A stretch of 64,000 nucleotides of DNA from assembly GCF_003063575.1 (NCBI RefSeq), contig NZ_NESC01000010.1, positions 1 to 64,000 on the forward strand. The letters run 5' to 3'. A program made the translations under genes and the position numbers. Of this stretch, positions 8,872-17,162 are shown in pieces. The stretch comes from Limnohabitans sp. Jir72. GTDB taxonomy: Bacteria > Pseudomonadota > Gammaproteobacteria > Burkholderiales > Burkholderiaceae_C. The stretch's first letter is position 1. The number at the start of each line of letters is the position of its first letter. Under the pieces are notes generated by a model. The model was not told the DNA's origin. It ran no database searches and worked only from the letters and a program-made list of their open reading frames with translations.

Positions 8872-9393
8872 ATGAGTTTTTTCCGACCCGCCAACGCACT
8901 GATGGTTCAGTACGCCCACTACCACCGCGACCGCCGCAACATCGCCACCCATCTGGTGGGCGTGCCTCTTATCTTCATGGCCATTGGCATCCTGCTGACC
9001 CAGCCCGAATGGGCGGTGGGCAACGTGCTGCTGACACCCGCCTGGCTGGTCTGGGGGCTGACCAGTTTGTGGTACCTGTCGCGTGGCAATTTCCTGCTGG
9101 GCTTGGCCACGGTGGTGGTCAACGGCTTGTTGATCGCCTTGGCGCATGGACTGGCGTCCATGGCCGCGCAAGTGGGTTTGGCCGCCTGGCAGCTGGGCCT
9201 GGCCATCTTTGTGGTCGGCTGGATCATCCAGTTTGTCGGCCACTACTGGGAAGGCCGCAAACCCGCCTTTGTGGACGACATCGTGGGCTTGCTGGTGGGC
9301 CCCATGTTTGTCGTGGGTGAGGTGCTGATGGCCTTCGGTTTTCTGGGCCAAATGCGCATGGCCATCGAGCGGCAAGCAGGGCCTTCGCGCTGA
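8872..9393 (+). CDS. Mpo1-like (DUF962) integral membrane protein
   Basis: The 173-residue protein is of the DUF962/Mpo1 family. Yeast Mpo1 is an iron-dependent dioxygenase acting on 2-hydroxy fatty acids; bacterial members are mostly uncharacterised. The N-terminal motif QYAHYHRDRRNIATHLVGVP carries the conserved histidines. Four or five hydrophobic helices follow, and HYWEGRKPAFVDD near the C-terminus matches the family's second conserved block. I chose the ATG giving MSFFRPAN, which has a purine-rich AAAGAGA upstream. The enzymatic role in this organism is inference only. Confidence 0.85.
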   Translation: MSFFRPANALMVQYAHYHRDRRNIATHLVGVPLIFMAIGILLTQPEWAVGNVLLTPAWLVWGLTSLWYLSRGNFLLGLATVVVNGLLIALAHGLASMAAQVGLAAWQLGLAIFVVGWIIQFVGHYWEGRKPAFVDDIVGLLVGPMFVVGEVLMAFGFLGQMRMAIERQAGPSR

Positions 9394-9423
9394 GGCGGCA
9401 CCGTTTTTGTTGAGACCCTGCTT

Positions 9424-9526
9424 CGTCATGGCGAGCGAAGCGTGGCAATCCAGTGTTTGAAGACAGGCCTGTGTTGATGCAAAGCCGCTGCTGGATGGCC
9501 ACGTCGCTGCGCTCCTCGCCATGACG
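9424..9526. repeat. Dispersed hairpin-forming repeat (MITE-like) between DUF962 and the thioredoxin gene
   Basis: The left arm 9424-9453 begins CGTCATGGCGAGCGAAGC and ends GGCAATCCAG. The right arm 9491-9526 is its near-complement, from CTGGATGGCCACGTCGCTGC to CTCGCCATGACG. They enclose a 37-base loop. Sequences of the type CGTCATTGCGAGGAGC...GACGTGGCAATCC are widespread intergenic repeats in bacteria, so this is probably a non-autonomous repeat copy. It lies between two convergent genes and could also terminate both. Confidence 0.75.
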
Positions 9527-9552
9527 GCTTGGGGCATGTTCGTGGCATTTCC

Positions 9553-10506
9553 TCAGTTCAGCGCCATGCTCAGCTTGCGCCTGTAGCTGCCGATCATCGC
9601 CACCAGCGGGTCCTCTTCGACCGCCGACTTGCCCATCAGCTCAATACCGCCTGCCGATTTGCCGGTGCCATCTTGGGTCTTGGGTTTTTGTGGGGTCATC
9701 AGCTCCAGCAGGGCGACAAAGGTTTTGCGGGGGGCTTCGTTGTCCCACTTCTTGTCGCGCATGATGATTTCCAGCAGCTCGTCCATGGCCGCTTCCCATT
9801 GGCCCACGGCGATCAAGAGGCGACTTTTGGCAAAGCGGGTTTCAAAGTCGCGTTTGTTCTGACCAATCAGTTCGTCAAACTTGGCAAGTTCCCATTGCCC
9901 GCGCGGGTCGTTGGTCACGAATTCCAGCGCATTGATCCATTGCGTCTGGGCCTCAAAGCGCAGCGGCACAGGGATGCGGGCCATGGCTGGGGCCAGCAAG
10001 GCGGCGGCTTCGGCCAACTCGCCCAAGCCGATCAGCAGCTTGACCAGGTCAAAGCGGGCGTCGTCGTTGCCGGGGTCTGTGGCCAGGGCTTGTTCCAATG
10101 CGGCGCGGGCGCTGTGCGGGTCGTCTGCTTCAAGTTGCGGCGGGGCTTCTTCGGCGGCGGCTTGGGCCTGCAGTTCTTCGGCTGCGGGGAGGTGTTTGTC
10201 CAAAAACTGCTTGACCTGGCCCTCGGGCAAAGCGCCCATGAAGCCATCAACTGGCTGCCCGTTCATCAACAGAACGCAAGTCGGGATGCTTTTGATGCCA
10301 AAGGCCGAGGCCAGTTGCTGCTCTTCGTCGGAATTGATCTTCACCAGTTTGAAGCGGCCTTCATAGGCGATCTCGACCCGCTCCAAGATGGGGCCCAGCG
10401 ATTTGCAGGGGCCGCACCATGGGGCCCAGAAGTCCACCAGCACAGGCGTGGTCATGGAGGCTTCAATCACCTCGGCTTCAAAGTTTTGTATCGTGACGTC
10501 CATCAT
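9553..10506 (-). CDS. CnoX/YbbN-like thioredoxin with TPR-type C-terminal domain
   Basis: The 317-residue protein has an N-terminal thioredoxin domain (about residues 1-110) with an intact WCGPC active site and the cis-proline region KSIPTCVL. A helical tetratricopeptide-like domain (about 130-280) follows. This is the architecture of CnoX (YbbN), a holdase chaperone that hands clients to GroEL and forms mixed disulfides under hypochlorous or oxidative stress. Many CnoX proteins are redox-active with this CxxC, unlike the E. coli protein, which lacks the canonical pair. It diverges from purE. I would call it CnoX-like with good confidence but not assert client specificity. Confidence 0.88.
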   Translation of the reverse strand: MMDVTIQNFEAEVIEASMTTPVLVDFWAPWCGPCKSLGPILERVEIAYEGRFKLVKINSDEEQQLASAFGIKSIPTCVLLMNGQPVDGFMGALPEGQVKQFLDKHLPAAEELQAQAAAEEAPPQLEADDPHSARAALEQALATDPGNDDARFDLVKLLIGLGELAEAAALLAPAMARIPVPLRFEAQTQWINALEFVTNDPRGQWELAKFDELIGQNKRDFETRFAKSRLLIAVGQWEAAMDELLEIIMRDKKWDNEAPRKTFVALLELMTPQKPKTQDGTGKSAGGIELMGKSAVEEDPLVAMIGSYRRKLSMALN

Positions 10507-10587
10507 GGTGGGCAGTGTTCCGGGTTGTGTTTCGGCTCAAGGTGGAGCGAAACCTTAAAATTCGAGATTGATCACGAAAAGCACCCA

Positions 10588-11088
10588 ATGACTCAAGCGC
10601 TCATCGGCGTCGTCATGGGTTCCAGCTCCGACTGGGACACCATGCAGCACGCAGTCCAGATTCTCCAACAGTTTGGCATCCCCCACGACGCCCGTGTGGT
10701 TTCGGCCCACCGCATGCCTGACGATATGTTTGCCTATGCACAAAGCGCGGCCGAACGCGGTCTGCAGGCCATCATTGCGGGCGCAGGCGGCGCGGCCCAT
10801 TTGCCCGGCATGATCGCGGCCAAGACCGTGGTGCCGGTGCTGGGTGTGCCGGTGCAGACCAAGGCCTTGTCCGGCGTGGACTCGTTGCACAGCATTGTGC
10901 AAATGCCCAAGGGCGTGCCGGTGGCCACCTTTGCCATTGGCGCTGCTGGGGCGGCCAATGCGGCTTTGTTTGCCGTGGCCATGTTGGCCAACAACGACCC
11001 GGCTCTGCGCCAAAAGCTCGAAGCCTTTCGCGCTGAGCAGACCGCCATGGCCCGTGCGATGACCTTGCCCCCGGTAGGTGCGGCATGA
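10588..11088 (+). CDS. purE: N5-carboxyaminoimidazole ribonucleotide mutase
   Basis: Class I PurE converts N5-CAIR to CAIR in purine synthesis. The 166-residue protein has the glycine-rich start [13 protein letters not shown], the catalytic region VSAHRMPD and the [11 protein letters not shown] loop. Length matches the class I octameric enzyme. The ATG at 10588 was chosen because the conserved N-terminus begins there; the frame is open far upstream on the strand opposite the thioredoxin gene. The stop codon overlaps the start of purK by four bases, so the two are translationally coupled. Confidence 0.97.
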   Translation: MTQALIGVVMGSSSDWDTMQHAVQILQQFGIPHDARVVSAHRMPDDMFAYAQSAAERGLQAIIAGAGGAAHLPGMIAAKTVVPVLGVPVQTKALSGVDSLHSIVQMPKGVPVATFAIGAAGAANAALFAVAMLANNDPALRQKLEAFRAEQTAMARAMTLPPVGAA

Positions 11089-12323
11089 ACAAGAAGCTTC
11101 ACAAAGTGATGCTGCCTGGCGCGGTCGTCAATGGCCAGCCCGCCACCTTGGGTGTGATGGGCGGTGGCCAGTTGGGCCGCATGTTCGTGCACGCAGCACA
11201 GGCCATGGGTTACTTCACCGCCGTGCTCGACCCCGACACCGCCAGCCCGGCCGGGCTGGTGAGCCACCACCACATCCAGACCGATTACCTGGACGAGCAA
11301 GGCCTGGCCCAGCTGATGCAGCGCTGCGCCGCCATCACCACCGAATTTGAAAACGTGCCCGCGCCCGCGCTGGTCACGCTGGGCGCACACCGCCCGGTGG
11401 CCCCGGGTGCCGATGCCGTGGCCATTGCGCAAGACCGCGCCGCTGAAAAAGCCCACTTTGTGCGCTGCGGCGTGCCGGTGGCACCCCATGCGGTCATCGC
11501 CACGCCCGAGCAATTGGCCGCTGTGCTGGATGGACAAAACACCCCCTCGGGGGGCAGCGCAGTACACGAAGTGACAAGCGTGGGGGCAGACCTTTTACCC
11601 GGCATCCTCAAGACCGCCCGCATGGGCTACGACGGCAAAGGCCAGATCCGCGTCAAGACCCGCGAAGAATTGAGCGCCGCTTGGGACCAGCTCAAAAACG
11701 TGCCCTGTGTGCTCGAAAAGATGCTGCCTCTGAAAGCCGAATGCTCGGTCATCGTGGCGCGTGGGGCCGATGGGCAGATGGTGAATTTCCCGGTGCAATC
11801 GAATCTGCACCGCGAAGGCATTCTGGCCGTGACCAGCGTGTACGAAGGCGCGGTGCCCGCCGACCTGGCCGCGCAGGCCGTGGCTGCCACCCGTGCCATT
11901 GCCGAAGGCCTGCATTACGTGGGCGTGCTGTGTGTGGAGTTTTTCATCCTCGAAGGTGGCCAGTTGGTCGTCAACGAGATGGCACCGCGCCCACACAACA
12001 GCGGTCACTACACGATGAACGCCTGCGACCAGTCGCAGTTCGAGCTGCAGGTGCGCACGCTGGCGGGTTTGCCGCTCACGCAGCCGCGTCAGCATTCACC
12101 GGCCATCATGCTCAACCTGCTGGGTGATTTGTGGCCCGAAGGCGGTGCACCGGCTTGGGACCAGGTGCTGGCCCTGCCTGGCACGCATTTGCATCTGTAC
12201 GGCAAGCTGTCTGCACGCCCCGGTCGCAAGATGGGCCACCTGAACATTACCGGCACCACGCCAGAAGCCGTGCGCGCCACGGCCTTGCAAGCTGCGGCGC
12301 TGCTCGGCCTCGAAGCATTCTGA
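11085..12323 (+). CDS. purK: N5-carboxyaminoimidazole ribonucleotide synthetase, with an apparent repeat-derived insertion
   Basis: PurK is the ATP-grasp enzyme making N5-CAIR from AIR, bicarbonate and ATP, and works with the overlapping purE. Motifs include [13 protein letters not shown] at the N-terminus, [12 protein letters not shown] in the ATP-grasp fold and [14 protein letters not shown] in the catalytic region. The 412-residue length is somewhat above what I expect for the family. Roughly 17 residues (from about [11 protein letters not shown] to GADLLPG, bases 11541-11590) are encoded by a GC-rich palindromic element that looks like a dispersed repeat inserted in frame. All catalytic motifs remain, so the protein is probably functional. 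Confidence 0.95.
   Translation: MNKKLHKVMLPGAVVNGQPATLGVMGGGQLGRMFVHAAQAMGYFTAVLDPDTASPAGLVSHHHIQTDYLDEQGLAQLMQRCAAITTEFENVPAPALVTLGAHRPVAPGADAVAIAQDRAAEKAHFVRCGVPVAPHAVIATPEQLAAVLDGQNTPSGGSAVHEVTSVGADLLPGILKTARMGYDGKGQIRVKTREELSAAWDQLKNVPCVLEKMLPLKAECSVIVARGADGQMVNFPVQSNLHREGILAVTSVYEGAVPADLAAQAVAATRAIAEGLHYVGVLCVEFFILEGGQLVVNEMAPRPHNSGHYTMNACDQSQFELQVRTLAGLPLTQPRQHSPAIMLNLLGDLWPEGGAPAWDQVLALPGTHLHLYGKLSARPGRKMGHLNITGTTPEAVRATALQAAALLGLEAF
11542..11587. repeat. Short palindromic repeat embedded in frame in purK
   Basis: CCCCCTCGGGGGG (11542-11554) forms a local hairpin. The segment continues through a GTACACGAAGTGAC box to GTGGGGGC. The outer CCCCC and GGGGG can pair to close a larger stem. 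I recall similar CCCCCGAGGGGGC / CACTTCGTGTAC elements dispersed in Comamonadaceae genomes. It has no stop codon in the purK frame, so it adds residues instead of truncating the enzyme. I saw no second copy in this window. Confidence 0.6.
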
Positions 12324-12324
12324 A

Positions 12325-13317
12325 ATGATCTTGACGGCAGACGAACGCGCCATCGCGCAAGCCGCGCAGGCTTTGCGCGACGGCCAGCTGGTGGGCCTGC
12401 CCACCGAGACGGTGTATGGCCTGGCGGCCAACGCCACCGACGACGCGGCGGTGGCCCAAATTTTTGTGGCCAAAGGCCGTCCGCCCGATCACCCGCTGAT
12501 CGTGCATGTGGCCAGCGCCGCGCAGGTGCCGATCTTTGCCGCACAGGCGCCCGACTTTGCGCAAGCCTTGATCGACGCCTTTTGGCCCGGCCCTTTGACC
12601 TTGATCTTGCCGCGCCAAAGCGGCGTGGCCACAGCCTCGGCCGGTGGGCAAGACTCGATCGGGTTGCGCTGCCCCTCGCACCCCGTGGCCCAGCAACTCC
12701 TCCATGCGTGTGCGGCCTTGGGTGTGCACGGCGTGTCAGCGCCCAGCGCCAACCGCTTTGGCCGCGTGAGCCCCACCACCGCAGCGCATGTGCAGTCTGA
12801 GCTGGGCCAAGACTTGTTGATTCTGGATGGTGGCGAATGCGCAGTGGGCATCGAGTCCACCATCATCGACTGCACACGCGGTGCGCCAGTGCTGCTGCGG
12901 CCCGGACACATCACCCGTGTGCAAATTGAAGCGGCTTGCGGCCGCACTGTGCTGGACAAGGACGCGCCACAGGAGGTGATGGGCCAAGCCGCGCCACGCG
13001 CATCAGGCACGCTTGAATCGCACTACGCGCCACGCGCCAAAGTGCGCTTGATGTCTGGGCAAGACATCGATGCCAAGCTGCAAGCCTTGGGCCCGCACGC
13101 CAACAACTTGGGTGTGTGGTCAGCGCTGCGGCCCGACGCGGGTGCCGGTGTGCTGTGGCGAGCCCAAGCGCAGAGTGCCGAGCAAGCCGCGCATGATTTG
13201 TTCAGCGTGCTGCGCGATCTGGATGCGCGGGGTGTTTCGCAAATCTGGGTGCAGCTGCCGCCAGGTGCTCCCGAGTGGGAAGGTGTGCGCGACCGCCTGC
13301 AAAGGGCGGCCGCCTGA
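12325..13317 (+). CDS. sua5: L-threonylcarbamoyladenylate synthase, Sua5 type
   Basis: The enzyme makes threonylcarbamoyl-AMP from threonine, bicarbonate and ATP, the first step of tRNA t6A37 formation. The 330-residue protein has an N-terminal YrdC/TsaC domain (PTETVYGLAANA, KGRPPDHPL, SAPSANRFGRVSPTTAAHV). It also has the C-terminal Sua5 domain starting near SGTLESHYAPRAKV, so it is the long Sua5 form and not the short TsaC form. The start lies one base after the purK stop codon, implying co-transcription. tsaB, encoding another t6A factor, lies at 18125. Confidence 0.94.
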   Translation: MILTADERAIAQAAQALRDGQLVGLPTETVYGLAANATDDAAVAQIFVAKGRPPDHPLIVHVASAAQVPIFAAQAPDFAQALIDAFWPGPLTLILPRQSGVATASAGGQDSIGLRCPSHPVAQQLLHACAALGVHGVSAPSANRFGRVSPTTAAHVQSELGQDLLILDGGECAVGIESTIIDCTRGAPVLLRPGHITRVQIEAACGRTVLDKDAPQEVMGQAAPRASGTLESHYAPRAKVRLMSGQDIDAKLQALGPHANNLGVWSALRPDAGAGVLWRAQAQSAEQAAHDLFSVLRDLDARGVSQIWVQLPPGAPEWEGVRDRLQRAAA

Positions 13318-13329
13318 GGGTGAAAAGCA

Positions 13330-13353
13330 AAACGCCCGCAGTAGCGGGCGTTT
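13330..13353. terminator. Bidirectional terminator between sua5 and ompW
   Basis: AAACGCCCGC (13330-13339) and GCGGGCGTTT (13344-13353) form a perfect 10-bp stem with an AGTA loop, flanked by A and T tracts on the two sides. It lies between two convergent genes and can serve both. Confidence 0.85.
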
Positions 13354-13374
13354 CAAGCATCGTCGCTGGTGCGA

Positions 13375-14040
13375 TCAATAACGCATGCCAACACCCAAGG
13401 TGATGATCGCGGGGTTGAGGGTGGTGTTGATGCTTTGACCCGTCGACAAGGTGGTCGTGGTTTTCAACAAGGACTTGGTATAAGAAAAGTCCACAAACCA
13501 ACGGTCATCCACTTGGTAGGCCATGCCTAAGCCTGGACTCAAGGCGAATTTGGAGTCAACCTTTAAACCTGTGCTGCCACCCACGGGGTTCAAGGGGTTC
13601 AAGCTGTTGAGTGTGGCGCTGCCTTGGGCATCGTGAAAATAAGCGTAGCTCAGGCCCAACATGGCATAAGGTCTGAATTTGGCATTGGACTCGCCAAATC
13701 GGTATTGGGCAAAAACACTGATGGGCAATGCGGTGACTGTGCCGATCTGTCCAACGCCTGCAATGGCACCTGTGCCGTAGAGTTTGTGTTTGAAGCCCAG
13801 TCCCAGGGGGACGGCGACGGCCCAATTTTGATCCACCATGTAGGTCACTTGGGCCGTGACTTGGTTGTCCGCACCCACATCGACTGTGGTGCCTGAAGGG
13901 GATGGGGCGCTGAGCGTGCCGCTGCTGACGCTGGGGGCAATGCGCGTCATACCGCCTTGAATCAGCCATGAGCCTGCTTGTTGAGCTTGTACAGCTGACA
14001 GACTGCCCAAAGCGGCCAGAGTCAAAAGAATTTTTTTCAT
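13375..14040 (-). CDS. OmpW-family outer membrane beta-barrel protein
   Basis: The 221-residue protein has a signal peptide (cleavage likely after AVQAQ near residue 20) and alternating amphipathic strands typical of the eight-stranded OmpW barrel. Conserved features include PLGLGFKHKLYGTG, FAQYRFGE, KFRPYAMLGLSYAYF and a C-terminal aromatic residue (GVGMRY). OmpW barrels are thought to pass small hydrophobic molecules across the outer membrane. The gene starts 18 bases downstream of the GDSL lipoprotein gene on the same strand, so the two are probably an operon. A GGAG ribosome binding site precedes the start. Confidence 0.88.
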   Translation of the reverse strand: MKKILLTLAALGSLSAVQAQQAGSWLIQGGMTRIAPSVSSGTLSAPSPSGTTVDVGADNQVTAQVTYMVDQNWAVAVPLGLGFKHKLYGTGAIAGVGQIGTVTALPISVFAQYRFGESNAKFRPYAMLGLSYAYFHDAQGSATLNSLNPLNPVGGSTGLKVDSKFALSPGLGMAYQVDDRWFVDFSYTKSLLKTTTTLSTGQSINTTLNPAIITLGVGMRY

Positions 14041-14058
14041 GTGGAGTCTCCTTGAATT

Positions 14059-15261
14059 TCAGAGCCAGCCAGCGCGGGCCAGAGCGCGGGACACCGAGGC
14101 GGCCAGCAAGCTGTGGCCGTAAGGGGTGGGGTGGAATCCGTCCGAAAATGCGTATTTTTTCCACCAACCAGGTGTCTTGCCCGTGGTGCCATCTAATGCG
14201 GATGAAGTGCAAGTTGGAAAAGTGTAAGTGGGCAATTGATCGCTTCCAACGCCAGTTATTGGGCAAGAAGCATCGGCTGTGTTGCTCAAAGCGTAATTTG
14301 TGGGGTTGGTAACTTCGTCCCCGAAATCTGTATAAAAGTCGACCAAGGCCACACGTGCATCAGTTCCGATATTGGCTTTAAGTCTTGTATTAAAAGCGCT
14401 TATCCATTGCCGAATTGCACCTTGCAATGCTTGAGCGGTTGCTGCATCCGATTGCGCAGTAACGCCAGCGAGGACCATTTGAAACCGTGGGGTCAGCGTG
14501 ATGTCTGGCATGTTTAGAACAGCGACATGTGTTGCGCCCTTGTCCAGAACCTGTGACTTGATCTGGTCATAGAACGTGTCAGCCAGCTTGAGCATATAAG
14601 CACCAGCAGCTTGCGCCGGACCAGTATTGGGAATCGAAAGCAGAGTACCCAAGGTTGAGAGATCGAGTTGTTGTAACAGGAGGGTTTGATACGCCGTTAT
14701 GCCGGAGGGTCCTTGAGCCAAACCAAGATATGCGCCAACTAGATCGGCAGCGTCGTTTCCTCCTCCGTCAATTAAAACAAGGTCAGTGGAGACGTAATTG
14801 CCGCCATTCGCACGTTTGATGAGTTGGTTAACGATGTTTCGGGGATTCGCAGAGTTGGCGCTAGCATTTTTGATGTCGGCTGGCACTATGATTCGACCAG
14901 CACCAATGGCGTAATTGGTACACCCAGGTTGGGTGTTGTCTGCGTAACTCTCGTTTGTCCAATTGCCAGACAAGTCATACGTGAGTTGCCCAACGTATGC
15001 GTTGCATTGCGACAGCGCGTCAAGTCCAAAATTACTGGCAACGATCTGAGGCCAAATGGGGAAGCCTTTAGCGTTTGATGAGTCTTGAACTGTGAACTTG
15101 ATGCCGAACGTTCCCACATCGGCCAAGCTGTCACCCATGACATAAACCTTGCTGATTGCCGTTTTGGAGGGCAGACTGTTATTGCCGCCACAACCCGCCA
15201 GCCCCAAAGCCACGAGCGCCGCCAGCCCCGCGCTCCATCCGAATCTCGCCACATTTCGCAT
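14059..15261 (-). CDS. SGNH/GDSL-family lipoprotein esterase
   Basis: The 400-residue protein begins with a lipoprotein signal (lipobox LAGC, cysteine near residue 24), so it is predicted to be membrane-anchored outside the cytoplasm. SGNH hydrolase blocks are present: block I VMGDSLADVGTFG with the catalytic serine near residue 45, block III DGGGNDAADL, and the catalytic Asp/His region DGFHPTPYGHSLLA near the C-terminus. Such enzymes hydrolyse carboxyl or acyl esters; the natural substrate here is unknown. ompW follows in the same direction after 18 bases. A perfect palindrome lies just upstream of the start and may be an operator. Confidence 0.85.
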   Translation of the reverse strand: MRNVARFGWSAGLAALVALGLAGCGGNNSLPSKTAISKVYVMGDSLADVGTFGIKFTVQDSSNAKGFPIWPQIVASNFGLDALSQCNAYVGQLTYDLSGNWTNESYADNTQPGCTNYAIGAGRIIVPADIKNASANSANPRNIVNQLIKRANGGNYVSTDLVLIDGGGNDAADLVGAYLGLAQGPSGITAYQTLLLQQLDLSTLGTLLSIPNTGPAQAAGAYMLKLADTFYDQIKSQVLDKGATHVAVLNMPDITLTPRFQMVLAGVTAQSDAATAQALQGAIRQWISAFNTRLKANIGTDARVALVDFYTDFGDEVTNPTNYALSNTADASCPITGVGSDQLPTYTFPTCTSSALDGTTGKTPGWWKKYAFSDGFHPTPYGHSLLAASVSRALARAGWL

Positions 15262-15282
15262 GCCTCGTCTCCTGTTGTTGTG

Positions 15283-15302
15283 AAAAGAACGACCGTTCTT
15301 TT
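15283..15302. promoter_or_regulatory. Perfect palindrome upstream of the GDSL lipoprotein gene, candidate operator
   Basis: AAAAGAACG (15283-15291) and CGTTCTTTT (15294-15302) are perfect inverted repeats separated by two bases, 22 bases upstream of the lipoprotein start codon. The size and form suit a TetR-type dimeric repressor site. No TetR gene lies next to it, so the regulator is unknown. Confidence 0.5.
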
Positions 15303-15369
15303 TCCATGCTAGGACGAAACCTTTTGTAGGGTTATGGGGTAAATACCAGTAAACCAGTAGACGCGCGCT

Positions 15370-15624
15370 TCAGCGGTAGCGCAATTTCATCACCAAAATC
15401 ATCAGCGCCAGGCTGGTGGTGATGGTGTTGGCGATGATGATGGGCCAGGCCATCATCAGCACGCCATAGACCAGCCACAGCGCCACGCCCACGGTGAACA
15501 GGCTGTACATGCCCAGCGAGATGCCGCTCACATCGCGTGTGCGGAAGGTGTGCCAGGCTTGCGGCACAAAGCTGGCGGTGGTCAGGATGGCGGCTGCGGT
15601 GCCGACCCAGTCGATCAGGTTCAT
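15370..15624 (-). CDS. SemiSWEET-type small sugar transporter (PQ-loop/MtN3 family)
   Basis: The 84-residue protein has three transmembrane helices, the size of a SemiSWEET half-transporter that works as a homodimer for sugar passage. The PQ-loop motif ASFVPQAWHTFRTRD lies in the first helix, followed by VSGISLGMYSLFTVGVALW and a third hydrophobic helix. The start codon lies 4 bases beyond the dacB stop codon on the same strand, so it is likely co-transcribed with dacB. Substrate is not determinable from the sequence. Confidence 0.85.
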   Translation of the reverse strand: MNLIDWVGTAAAILTTASFVPQAWHTFRTRDVSGISLGMYSLFTVGVALWLVYGVLMMAWPIIIANTITTSLALMILVMKLRYR

Positions 15625-15628
15625 GGCT

Positions 15629-17110
15629 TTATTGTCGCTGGCGTTTGGCCACGGTGCGCGGGCTGTCGGTGTTGTTCGTGTCAAGCACGGCCCATTCCAG
15701 CAATTGGTCCAACGCAGGCCGTGCTTGGTTGGCATTGGGGTGGTTGATGATGGCCACCACCGCGTAACGCTGGCCGCTTTGGCCTTGCACATAACCGGCC
15801 ACCGAGGCCACATCGCGCAAAGAGCCGGTCTTGAGCCAGGCCTGTCCGATCACGGGTGAGTTGGGGTTGCGCTCGCGCAATCGTGCGCTGGTGCCGTCCA
15901 CCCCGGCCACAGACAAGGAGTTTTGAAACGCCGCCGCATGAGGTCCGCTGCTGGCCGCTTGCAGCAAGGCCGTCAGGGCCTGCGCGCTGCTGCGCTCTGT
16001 GCGCGACAGGCCCGAGCCGTTGTCCAGCACCGGCTCGTCTTGCGCCGGAAACTGCTGGCGCCACCACTGCAAGACTCGCAGGCGAGAGGCCTCAAAGCGC
16101 CCGGGTGCACCCATGTCGCTGGACAGGGTCAAAAACAACTGCTGCGCCATCACGTTGTTGGAAAACTTGTTGATGTCGGCGATCACATCGGCCAGCGGCA
16201 GCGAGGGTGCCTCCAGCAGCAAGCGGGCTGCAGCAGGCAGCTTGCCGTAGCGCACCTGGCCACCCAGCCGGTTGCCGCTGGCCAGCCACACCGCCTGGAC
16301 CAGTTTGCTGCCGTACACCTCGGGCGAGGCGTAAGCCACAGGCCAAGGCCGCTCGCCACAACTGGCCGGGTAACTGCCCGCAAAGCGCACTTGGTGGGCC
16401 TGAGAGAAGTCGGCCCGCAGCTGGCTGCGCCAGTCCTGGCAAGGGCCGTTGCCCATGGGCACAGTGCGAGGCGCATCGAACCCGGCCAAAGGCGGCTCCA
16501 CCCGCACGCTGACCTGGCCGGTGGCGGCATCGGGCGTGAAGGTGTAGATCAGCGCCTTGAAATTGAGCAGCAAGCCATCGGGGCTCACGTTGTAGGGGCG
16601 CAGCGGTTCGTCGTCAAACGCTTCGGTGCGCGGTGTGATCTCGAACACGCTGCGGTCGAGCACGATGTCACCCTGCACATCGCGCAGACCCAAGGCGCTC
16701 AGCTGGGCCATCAGGTCTTGCAGTCGCTCGATCACCAGCTTGGGGTCGCCGCTGCCGCGCACGATCAGGTTGCCTTGCAGCACGCCGTCCTTGATCGGCC
16801 CATCGGCATAAACGCGGTTGCGCCAGGTGAAGTCCGGGCCCAGCAAGGACAGGCCGGCATAGGTGGTGATCAGTTTCATCACCGAGGCGGGATTGCTGGC
16901 GACGTTCGCCCGGTGTGCCAGTCGTGGGCTGGCGCTGTTCAGGGGCGTGACTTGCACACTGACGGCCGAGGGCGGCACGTTGGCCTGGCGCAGGGCTTGC
17001 AGGGCGGCGCGGGGCAAGTCGGCGGCATGGCCGACCGTTGCACTGATGGCCATGCAAAAGCCCATCCAGCCACTCAAGAAAGGGTGCAAACCCGGGTATT
17101 CATTCTTCAT
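15629..17110 (-). CDS. dacB: D-alanyl-D-alanine carboxypeptidase/endopeptidase (PBP4 type)
   Basis: This is a periplasmic class C low-molecular-weight penicillin-binding protein that trims or cleaves peptidoglycan cross-links. The 493-residue protein has a signal peptide ending near GHAADLP. The three penicillin-binding motifs are SVMK (SxxK, near residue 80), SNN (SxN, in INKFSNNVMAQ) and KTGSL near the C-terminus. The long insertion between the first two motifs is typical of PBP4/DacB. The SemiSWEET gene follows directly. Confidence 0.93.
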   Translation of the reverse strand: MKNEYPGLHPFLSGWMGFCMAISATVGHAADLPRAALQALRQANVPPSAVSVQVTPLNSASPRLAHRANVASNPASVMKLITTYAGLSLLGPDFTWRNRVYADGPIKDGVLQGNLIVRGSGDPKLVIERLQDLMAQLSALGLRDVQGDIVLDRSVFEITPRTEAFDDEPLRPYNVSPDGLLLNFKALIYTFTPDAATGQVSVRVEPPLAGFDAPRTVPMGNGPCQDWRSQLRADFSQAHQVRFAGSYPASCGERPWPVAYASPEVYGSKLVQAVWLASGNRLGGQVRYGKLPAAARLLLEAPSLPLADVIADINKFSNNVMAQQLFLTLSSDMGAPGRFEASRLRVLQWWRQQFPAQDEPVLDNGSGLSRTERSSAQALTALLQAASSGPHAAAFQNSLSVAGVDGTSARLRERNPNSPVIGQAWLKTGSLRDVASVAGYVQGQSGQRYAVVAIINHPNANQARPALDQLLEWAVLDTNNTDSPRTVAKRQRQ

Positions 17111-17162
17111 GACAGGAGTCTAACGGTCAGTCCTCCTTCGAGTGGGCCGTATGATCGACGCC

